Under the pieces are notes generated by a model. That model saw only the letters and a program-made list of their open reading frames with translations. It searched no databases and was not told the DNA's origin. The translations under genes and the position numbers were made by a program. A stretch of DNA of 50,726 bases from Sphingobacterium sp. (lineage in GTDB: Bacteria; Bacteroidota; Bacteroidia; Sphingobacteriales; Sphingobacteriaceae): positions 1-50,726 of the forward strand of contig JAQZAZ010000024.1 in NCBI GenBank assembly GCA_029239355.1. Direction: 5' to 3'. Of the stretch, positions 43,881 through 50,726 are shown one piece after another; position 1 is the first letter of the stretch, and each line of letters begins with the position of its first letter.

Positions 43881-46313
43881 CTAATTCGCCTCAATTTGAA
43901 TTTTATCAGCTATAAGTCCTTGACTTTTTGCTGTTACGACTAATTTACCTTTATTTTTACTTTCGACAATTGCCAGTGCTTTGCCATGAAAAGCTTTTCT
44001 TGACCTGGAGTGAAAACTGTGCAGGTCAGTTGTATTTCCATTGTCCGTGGCGACTATTGCAGCCCCTTCTCCTTCAACGGTAAACTCGATTTCGTGCGCA
44101 GCATCTGGAACGAGCGTATCCGAATCATCTACGATATAGGCATGTACAAAAGCCAGCTCCTTGTTTGCCGTATTTATGGTAGGATATTCAGTGACAAGTT
44201 TCACACGATAAGGTTTTGCTGCCGTACGGACCGTTTTGCTCATCACCCTCTCTCCACCCCGATACGAGATTACTTCAAGCGTCCCGGTTTCAAAATCAAC
44301 AGCTTTGAAAACGAGGTCATAGCGCTGTGGATCCTTGTTTTTTTCGCCGATCTTTTTGCCATTGCGATATAGTTCTACGCGGTCAGCCTGATTAAAATAG
44401 ACCACCACGTCGACCTTATCACCTTGCTTCCAATTCCAGTGCGGTAGCAGGTGTAAGACCGGTTTTTCGGTCCAGACGCTCTGATACAAATAATACACGT
44501 CCTTCGGGAACCCAGCTAAGTCCACAATCCCAAAATACGAGCTTCGTGCAGGCCAGGTGTAAGGCGTGGGTTCGCCCAAGTAATCAAAACCAGTCCATAC
44601 ATACATACCGGCGATATGATCATATTGCTCCATGAGCCGCAAACTGGTGTGATGGTCCGAACCCCACGGGGTGTATACATTATCGTAAGCCGAAATGCTT
44701 TTATCGCTATTGCCACCGCTGAATGGGATATCCCATCTTTCGGGCCACATGCGGATCGAATCGTAAGGAACTAAATCATATTGTCCGCGGCTTTCCAGTG
44801 CCGAGGTACTTTCGGTCACGATAAATTTCTTCCCCGGATGATCCTGTGGAAAGCTTGCCCATTTCTTGTGGTTGTAATTGTAGCCTACCAAATCCACTGC
44901 CGCGCTCATGAGCACAGGGTTGTTTTTGGATAGCTCATTGTTAGCAATGGTGGTCGGCCGTGTACCATCCAAGCTATCCACCATAGCGGCCAATGCCCGC
45001 GGTATTGATGTTCCATCCGATTTTGAATGCCATTGCTCCTGTGCTTCATTGCCCAGACACCAAATAAACAATGCTGGATGATTCCGATCCCGTTTGACAT
45101 GATCGGCAAAATCCCGCTTATACCATTGATCCCAATATAAGTGATAATCAAAAGGATTCTTCTTTCCTTTCCAGACGTCAAAGGTTTCACTCATTACAAT
45201 AAAACCCAGGCTGTCACAGAGGTCCAAGAATGCAGGAGCTGCCGGGTTATGGGAAGTACGTATTCCATTGACACCCATAGCTTTCATTGTGCGCAGTTGC
45301 CGTAACGCTGCAGATCGGTTAAAGGCCATGCCTAAAGCGCCAAGATCACTATGAAGGCATACACCGCGGATTTTGAGCCGTTTACCATTCAGTATAAATC
45401 CCTGTTGTTGATCGAAGCTAAAATTGCGCAGACCAAATTTGGTATCCAATTCGTCCACTATCTGGCCGTCTGCGACGATTTGCACCCTTGCCTTATATTG
45501 AGCCGGATTGTCAATATCCCATAAAACTGGATTGTCAATCGTGATTTTTTGGTTGATCGGATGCCCACCCTTTTTAAGCGCTTTCAGAACGGTCTGTTGA
45601 CTTGCGACAACCTGGCCTTTGGGCGATAATAATTGCGTTCGTACGCTTATTGTTTTGCTCTCTTTCCCTTGATGTTCTATATCCAGAGACAGATTGACGA
45701 TCGCATTTTTATCATTCAGCTTAATCGTTTTTATATACGTACTGTTGGTCGCTATACTGATCGGGTTACGGATTAGGAGTTGCACATCCCGATATATTCC
45801 CGAACCCGAATAGAAACGCGAGTTAGGTTGTTTATTGTTATTGACTTTAACTGAGAGCCTATTTTGCCGTCCATCCCAAAACAGGTAGGGCGAAAGTTCA
45901 TATTCAAATCCGATATAACCATTTGGTCTTTTCCCCAGGAAGTGGCCATTGATCCATATTTCGCTATTTTCATAGACCCCTTCAAACGCGATAAATATAC
46001 GTTGAGTTCGATCAGTCTCAGCGAGCACAAAAGATTTTTCGTACCAGCCGACACCCCCGTCCAAGTAAGCAGCCCCGCTACCGGCGGGGCTATGCTCCTT
46101 GAAAGGCATTTCTATGCTCCAGTCATGTGGCAGGTCAAGGAAGCGCCAGCCCTCGCCGTTTCTGCCGTTAGCGTGGTGCTGGCTGCTATCCAATTTAAAC
46201 CACCATCCAGCATTAAAATTAATCACTTGCCGGGGTTGTCCCACTAAAGGCGCTGTCATTAGGAGTAAAATAGACAGGATGCCCAGTATTTTGTTATAGA
46301 ATTTTAAATTCAT
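43881..46313 (-). CDS. Glycoside hydrolase family 2 (beta-galactosidase-like), exported
   Basis: Cleaves a beta-linked sugar from the glycan imported by this locus. I start at Met14 of the longest frame (46313), which leaves a 10 bp gap to the previous gene and begins with a clean signal peptide (MNLKFYNKILGILSILLLM); the protein is then 810 residues. Domains in order: sugar-binding sandwich (about 25-190, including WRFLDLPHDWSIEMPF), immunoglobulin-like linker, TIM barrel (about 290-590), and a C-terminal GH2 extension. The acid/base Glu423 is in CLGNEAQEQW and the nucleophile Glu501 in FIVTESTSALES. The exact sugar (galactose, glucuronate or other) is not evident. Confidence 0.92.
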   Translation of the reverse strand: MNLKFYNKILGILSILLLMTAPLVGQPRQVINFNAGWWFKLDSSQHHANGRNGEGWRFLDLPHDWSIEMPFKEHSPAGSGAAYLDGGVGWYEKSFVLAETDRTQRIFIAFEGVYENSEIWINGHFLGKRPNGYIGFEYELSPYLFWDGRQNRLSVKVNNNKQPNSRFYSGSGIYRDVQLLIRNPISIATNSTYIKTIKLNDKNAIVNLSLDIEHQGKESKTISVRTQLLSPKGQVVASQQTVLKALKKGGHPINQKITIDNPVLWDIDNPAQYKARVQIVADGQIVDELDTKFGLRNFSFDQQQGFILNGKRLKIRGVCLHSDLGALGMAFNRSAALRQLRTMKAMGVNGIRTSHNPAAPAFLDLCDSLGFIVMSETFDVWKGKKNPFDYHLYWDQWYKRDFADHVKRDRNHPALFIWCLGNEAQEQWHSKSDGTSIPRALAAMVDSLDGTRPTTIANNELSKNNPVLMSAAVDLVGYNYNHKKWASFPQDHPGKKFIVTESTSALESRGQYDLVPYDSIRMWPERWDIPFSGGNSDKSISAYDNVYTPWGSDHHTSLRLMEQYDHIAGMYVWTGFDYLGEPTPYTWPARSSYFGIVDLAGFPKDVYYLYQSVWTEKPVLHLLPHWNWKQGDKVDVVVYFNQADRVELYRNGKKIGEKNKDPQRYDLVFKAVDFETGTLEVISYRGGERVMSKTVRTAAKPYRVKLVTEYPTINTANKELAFVHAYIVDDSDTLVPDAAHEIEFTVEGEGAAIVATDNGNTTDLHSFHSRSRKAFHGKALAIVESKNKGKLVVTAKSQGLIADKIQIEAN

Positions 46314-46323
46314 TGGAAACGCG

Positions 46324-47259
46324 TTATTTAGCCTCATTGGAATCCAATGCATTTTCCTCCAAGCTCTCCTTGTACGCCTTGCTAATAAAATTAAAGGTCA
46401 ACATAGCAGCACTGTCTTTGGAAAGCACAGGGTCCCTCAATACCGCTAACTGCATGGTGTGCTCCGTCAGTGACATAATGCGGACATCGCCCCAGTCGAC
46501 CACTATACCATCTTGTGGCTTACCATGTAAGGGCGAGGCACCTGTGAGGCGCATGGTTTTCTTTTCAGTATCTATGTTAAAAACACCTTTTTGCGTTTTA
46601 CCCAGCATCGCATGGTTGACATTGACATTCGCGCCCCCTTTCAGGTCAAAGGTCATGCTTCCATAATCTCCCGCGGGCATGAGCCAGCTGTTGCCTTTCC
46701 AGTCTGGTTCCCAGCTCCAGCTATCGCTGTTTAATGGCTCGCCTGTTTTATTGATGGTGCCCCACCAATCGCCGGTGCCATAAAAATACAACGGCCCCTT
46801 AAAATAACGTGATACCCCGTCGGCATCGAGGTCCAGGTACCAGGTTTTCTCTTCACCTGCGCCGCCAGTCAGCAATGTCCAGGTCTCGTCGCTGATAAAA
46901 TCGGCATACATCTGGTCGATTTTAAATGTCACCGGCTCACCGTAAACAATGCCACCACGGGTTTCAACACCAAATCTCACCGAATATTCGCCAGGAAATG
47001 GCATCTTTAAAGTTACCTTTCGATCCTGGCTCCGTCCCTGTGGGTGGTCCCACAAAGGCGTATATTTGGAATCCATTAGACTTGTTAGATAGACAATATT
47101 CGGATTATTGGCATCATGCTCGATAGTATACGATTTTCCTTTCTCCAGTTGTGCCGGGGTGACATCAATCTCCCCCAGCTCATATTTCTCAGGAGAGCAA
47201 GCGCCAAATAGTGCCATCAGCGAAAAGAGGCCGACGACATATGTTATGATCTTTTTCAT
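46324..47259 (-). CDS. SusE/SusF-like surface lipoprotein
   Basis: A lipoprotein of 311 residues (start at Met12 of the longest frame, 47259). The signal ends in the lipobox LFGAC, followed by SPEKYELGEIDVTPAQLEKG. The first part (about 25-110) is an immunoglobulin/PKD-like sandwich, and the second (about 120-300) is a beta-rich, tryptophan-rich domain (TGDWWGTINKTG, SWSWEPDWKGNSWL) suggestive of glycan contacts. Its place between SusD and the hydrolase fits a surface glycan-binding protein. The specific ligand is unknown. Confidence 0.78.
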   Translation of the reverse strand: MKKIITYVVGLFSLMALFGACSPEKYELGEIDVTPAQLEKGKSYTIEHDANNPNIVYLTSLMDSKYTPLWDHPQGRSQDRKVTLKMPFPGEYSVRFGVETRGGIVYGEPVTFKIDQMYADFISDETWTLLTGGAGEEKTWYLDLDADGVSRYFKGPLYFYGTGDWWGTINKTGEPLNSDSWSWEPDWKGNSWLMPAGDYGSMTFDLKGGANVNVNHAMLGKTQKGVFNIDTEKKTMRLTGASPLHGKPQDGIVVDWGDVRIMSLTEHTMQLAVLRDPVLSKDSAAMLTFNFISKAYKESLEENALDSNEAK

Positions 47260-47307
47260 TTGTATAAATTTTATGGTTAACCAACATTGCATTTAAGCAC
47301 GCCTTCG

Positions 47308-48936
47308 CTAATTCCAACCCGCATTTTGTTTCAGCACGCCATTGGATAGAGTGATCTGTTTGTTCGGTATCTGCATCAACCCGCGTGTGGTCAAAAATCT
47401 ATCTTTCGTGATAACGACCTTTTCTGCTACCGAACCACTCAATACATCTTCGGATGTTTCCAATGTTGCAGCAGCATTATTTAAACCTTGGCGTAGTACA
47501 TCCCAATAGCGGATTCCCTCAAATGCAAATTCAAATTTTCGCTCCTTTAGAATGGCATTTTTTGAAACAGGTACTGAGACGAAATTGGTTTTGTAAGCCC
47601 GCTTGCGCACCTCATCAAAGTATTTCTGCGCATTAGGCGAGCCCAATTCAGCAGCCATTAACAAAACATCAGCATAGCGAATGACAAAATAGTCTTGATC
47701 TTGAGATAGTTGCATGTCTTTGTCGCCGCCTGTGTTTGTAGTTCCATCCGGTAATGCCGTTGGCGCATATTTTTTCACTGTATACCCCGTATACTCGCGT
47801 TGATCTTTCAGGTCAAAGCCTGTTATCTTTTCACCATCGATATCAATGATCGAAGCAGACTTGCGGGTGTCATTATTCGCAAACTCGTTGAAGAAATTCT
47901 TGCTTACTGTACATACCCCCCATCCCTGGCCATACGGAGACCAGTTCTTGCCGCGTAGGCCCAAAAATACCACCCAGCGATTCCCGTCAACATAGCCACT
48001 GTAATTGGATGTATTATTGAATTTCTGCGCAAATACCACTTCCGAATTTCCCTTTCCCGCATATTTGGATATATCCAAAGTATTGTTGCTTGCATTTGGA
48101 ATATAACTTGCTGCAGGCCATAGATTCTTGAAATCAGCTACCAGCGCAAATTGTCCACTGTTAATGATCTCTTCTAATCCGGCTAGTGCTTCAGCCTTAG
48201 ATACCCCGATATCCTCAGCTCCATAATAACCAGCGTAAAATAAATAGACCCGGGCCAACAAAGCTTTTGCTGCAAAAGGAGTCGCCCGTCCGTCATTGGC
48301 CGCTGCATTCGATTTCGGATAAGCATTTGCTGGAATGCTGCCCGCTGCAAATTTGAGATCCGAAACAATCAGCTTATAGATCTCTTTTGGGTCTGATTGA
48401 GGAATATTCTCGCTCGTAGGGCTGGTCAATAAGGGGATATTTTCAAAAAGGCGTACCAGATCAAAATACATTAGCGCCCGTAGGAATCTCGTTTCACCCT
48501 CTATTCGGGCGCGAGCCGCTGCATTGCTAGAAAAATCAGTACCATCTAATTTCCCCAATAGCGTATTACACCTAAAAATACCCGCATAGTAGTCTGACCA
48601 GGTTCCATCAAAGATATTATTGTCCGATTGTGACTGGGCAATATCAAAGCGGTCAATTGCCTGGAATCCACGGCCATCTGTGGTACCGCCACCGCCAAAA
48701 CAATTATCTGCAGCAACCTCTGACGTGATATAGATGGACTGGTTACCGTTGGACGTAGTCCGCTGATAACCGTCGTAACAACCGACTAAAGCCATATCAG
48801 CATCAGCCACTGTTTTATAAAAATTGTTTTCCAAGACGCTTGTCATCGGTTCGACATCCAGAAAACTGGATGAACATGATCCCAATACCAAGGATCCAAG
48901 GAGCATTGAATGATAGATATAACTCGTTTTTTTCAT
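47308..48936 (-). CDS. SusD/RagB-family surface lipoprotein of the utilisation locus
   Basis: A 542-residue nutrient-binding lipoprotein. The signal ends in LVLGSC, followed by SSSFLDVEPMTSVLENNFYK. SusD markers include EGETRFLRALMYFDLVRLFENIPL (quoted in part; about 143-166) and LKERKFEFAFEGIRYWDVLR near the end. It lies 12 bp after the SusC stop and upstream of the SusE/F-like gene, giving the canonical order of a polysaccharide-utilisation locus. Confidence 0.94.
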   Translation of the reverse strand: MKKTSYIYHSMLLGSLVLGSCSSSFLDVEPMTSVLENNFYKTVADADMALVGCYDGYQRTTSNGNQSIYITSEVAADNCFGGGGTTDGRGFQAIDRFDIAQSQSDNNIFDGTWSDYYAGIFRCNTLLGKLDGTDFSSNAAARARIEGETRFLRALMYFDLVRLFENIPLLTSPTSENIPQSDPKEIYKLIVSDLKFAAGSIPANAYPKSNAAANDGRATPFAAKALLARVYLFYAGYYGAEDIGVSKAEALAGLEEIINSGQFALVADFKNLWPAASYIPNASNNTLDISKYAGKGNSEVVFAQKFNNTSNYSGYVDGNRWVVFLGLRGKNWSPYGQGWGVCTVSKNFFNEFANNDTRKSASIIDIDGEKITGFDLKDQREYTGYTVKKYAPTALPDGTTNTGGDKDMQLSQDQDYFVIRYADVLLMAAELGSPNAQKYFDEVRKRAYKTNFVSVPVSKNAILKERKFEFAFEGIRYWDVLRQGLNNAAATLETSEDVLSGSVAEKVVITKDRFLTTRGLMQIPNKQITLSNGVLKQNAGWN

Positions 48937-48948
48937 GATTTCCTGATT

Positions 48949-50726
48949 TTAGAATTTAACATTTAAACCAAATAACACCGTCCGTGGTCGAGGGTAATAG
49001 CCCAGGTCAATGCCCGATACCCAACCGTCTGTTCCGTAACCGATCTCGGGATCCATACCATCATATTTGGTAAAGGTGAATAGGTTTTGCCCCTGCACGT
49101 AAAAACGGATCTGATTCGCGTATTTCCACTTGATCAGCTTAGAAAGGTCATAGCCCAGTGTGACATTGCTAATCCGAAGAAAATCGCCATCCTGAATATA
49201 TAGATCTGAAAACTGCCAATTGACGTTTGTCTCGGTAACGCGCGGAATCGTATTTGACGTGCCCTCACCAGTCCATCTGTCCAATATGCGTGTTGTGTAG
49301 TTTGCCTGCTTATTGGTATGATTACGATAAGACTGCACAATTTTGTTTCCTAACGATCCATAGGCATTGACCGAGAAATCAAATCCTTTATAGTCGAAGC
49401 CGATGTTAAACCCATAAGTAAAATCAGGCATGCCCACGCCCAGGTTTGTCTTGTCAGAAGCATTGATGATTCCATCGCCATTTTGGTCCACGTACTTTAC
49501 GTCCCCCGGCTTTACATCTGCTTGCAGCACACCTTTGCCTGCAGTTTTCCATGCATCGATTTCTGCTTGGTTCTGGAACAATCCATCGGTCTTATAGCCC
49601 CAGAAGTAGCCAATTGGCAATCCGTTGGCAGCGCGGTAAAATTCCTCCGAATTATCGTATAACATCGCTGTCTGGCCGTGGATAATACCATCTTCCGTAG
49701 GGATCTTACCGACCTTATTTTTGTTGTATGCCCCATTTACGCCCAAGCGGTACTTGAAATCATTTACCTTATCGGCCCAATTGAATGCTAGCTCAACCCC
49801 TGTATTTTTCACATCGCCGCCATTTATAAACGGAGGGAGCGTTCCGGTGGTTGCCAACACTGGCGCGGTTACCAGCCAGTCCTTTGTTTTTTTGACATAA
49901 AAGTCAGCGACAACATCCAGGCGGTTGTTTGCAAACTTGGCATCAAATCCAATGTTTGTCTGTTCTGAAGTCTCCCACGTTAAATTTGGATTTGACAGGC
50001 GGCTTGGATATGCCCCTGCAATATTGTTATTGCTGGTTCCAAATACATAATGTGCACCTGGATTGGACGAGGTGATACCTGTTGAGGTGCTGATCGGTGC
50101 AGCATACTGAAAATCGGCGATATCCTGGTTGCCCACCTGGCCCCATGATGCCCGGAGTTTAAAGAAGTTGATTCCCGTTAGGTTCTCTTTAAAGAACTCT
50201 TCCGACGATAACACCCAACCTGCTGAGACCGATGGAAAATATCCCCAGCGATTGTTGCGTGAGAATTTAGAAGAAGCATCTGCCCGCAAGGTTGCATTCA
50301 GCAGATATTTTTCTTTATAGTTGTAACCCAATCTTCCGAAATAAGAGACCCTCCGTGTGACGTTTTCCGGTCTTCCGGAGACTGTCCGCGTCTCCACTAC
50401 GTTTCCTTTCTCGTCCAAGTGCGCCTGCCCCGTGGTATTGTCCAAATAAGCATGTGCAAAATCATTGAACTGAGAAAGCAGGTTCCAGTTAGAACCTGAT
50501 AGATAAGTGCCTTGATATCGCAATGATTCCATCCCCACCATCGCCGAGAAACGATGATCCGTATTGATATCAAAATCATAGGAAGCCGTATTCGTCCAGG
50601 TCAAGGTATGGCCCTTACTCATGTTTTGTGAAGTCGTGGTATGGTCCTGATTGTAGGTATAGATCGAGAAACGATACAGCGGTGTGAAACTCCTGTATTC
50701 GGATGCATAATAATTGAATCCCAATA
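48949..50726 (-). CDS. SusC/RagA TonB-dependent receptor, C-terminal part (cut by window end)
   Basis: The C-terminal 591 or so residues of a SusC-type barrel; the signal, plug and first strands lie beyond the window. Conserved barrel features are YKEKYLLNATLRADASSKFS, WGYFPSVSAGWVLSSEEFFK, LRASWGQVGNQDIADFQY, the calcium-like loop VDQNGDGIINASDKTNLG and the closing strand VLFGLNVKF. It is the first gene of the utilisation locus within the window. Any upstream regulator is out of view. Confidence 0.93.
   Translation of the reverse strand, partial: LGFNYYASEYRSFTPLYRFSIYTYNQDHTTTSQNMSKGHTLTWTNTASYDFDINTDHRFSAMVGMESLRYQGTYLSGSNWNLLSQFNDFAHAYLDNTTGQAHLDEKGNVVETRTVSGRPENVTRRVSYFGRLGYNYKEKYLLNATLRADASSKFSRNNRWGYFPSVSAGWVLSSEEFFKENLTGINFFKLRASWGQVGNQDIADFQYAAPISTSTGITSSNPGAHYVFGTSNNNIAGAYPSRLSNPNLTWETSEQTNIGFDAKFANNRLDVVADFYVKKTKDWLVTAPVLATTGTLPPFINGGDVKNTGVELAFNWADKVNDFKYRLGVNGAYNKNKVGKIPTEDGIIHGQTAMLYDNSEEFYRAANGLPIGYFWGYKTDGLFQNQAEIDAWKTAGKGVLQADVKPGDVKYVDQNGDGIINASDKTNLGVGMPDFTYGFNIGFDYKGFDFSVNAYGSLGNKIVQSYRNHTNKQANYTTRILDRWTGEGTSNTIPRVTETNVNWQFSDLYIQDGDFLRISNVTLGYDLSKLIKWKYANQIRFYVQGQNLFTFTKYDGMDPEIGYGTDGWVSGIDLGYYPRPRTVLFGLNVKF

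Noticed and set aside
45864..46247. Plus-strand open frame of 127 codons inside the GH2 gene
   Set aside because: It is antisense to a conserved catalytic gene with intact motifs; nothing supports expression.

Overview
The window looks like a chromosomal stretch from a Bacteroidota species, most likely the Sphingobacteriaceae (Sphingobacterium or a relative). The reasons are three SusC/SusD pairs, a FecI/FecR-type sigma and anti-sigma pair, many lipoprotein and Sus-type signal peptides, little use of strong Shine-Dalgarno sites, and matches to the Bacteroidota -7 promoter element TAnnTTTG. This is a judgement from protein families; no rRNA or other marker gene lies in the window. No tRNA, rRNA, CRISPR array or intact insertion sequence was seen.

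Left end (1-3600, minus): a tripartite efflux operon (small unknown gene, TolC-like channel, HlyD/EmrA-like adaptor, MFS pump running off the window). It starts from a perfect -7 box with three helically phased GGCCA half-sites upstream. A TPR protein precedes it. An outer-membrane beta-barrel protein follows on the plus strand (3903-4622), then about 700 bp of very AT-rich DNA with dyads.

5329-11632 (plus) is a compact nitrate-assimilation unit: a NarK-type transporter; a 1173-residue fusion of an assimilatory molybdenum nitrate reductase with the FAD/NAD and BFD-like [2Fe-2S] modules normally found at the front of NirB; and a 490-residue protein joining a sulfite/nitrite-reductase-like fold without siroheme-site cysteines to a C-terminal rubredoxin. 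No recognisable nitrite reductase accompanies it.

11850-26252 holds an exported alpha/beta hydrolase, a sigma/FecR/TonB-receptor/SusD/TlpA-thioredoxin uptake cluster, several orphan hypotheticals, a GNAT acetyltransferase and a DUF3472-type lipoprotein. 26541-30688 is a signalling block: a GAF/PAS histidine kinase, a LOV (blue-light) histidine kinase and a receiver-only response regulator. A DJ-1/PfpI-like exported protein with an exact Crp-type dyad upstream follows. 31691-36327 (minus) is a SusC/SusD pair with no enzyme, with LacI-family-like dyads upstream.

36738-42527 (plus) is the most unusual region: a TDT/SLAC1-like anion transporter, a NarI-like di-haem cytochrome b, a second cytoplasmic Mo-bisPGD enzyme, a four-cluster ferredoxin subunit, a Tat-motif Rieske protein and a two-helix membrane protein. 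It reads as a membrane-bound, quinone-linked oxidoreductase assembled differently from NarGHI, with an unproven substrate (nitrate is the leading guess).

The right end holds a MaoC-like hydratase, a remnant resembling a PoNi/DUF1911 immunity gene, a small conserved gene with a perfect Shine-Dalgarno, and a polysaccharide-utilisation locus on the minus strand (SusC cut by the window end, SusD, SusE/F-like lipoprotein, family 2 glycoside hydrolase).
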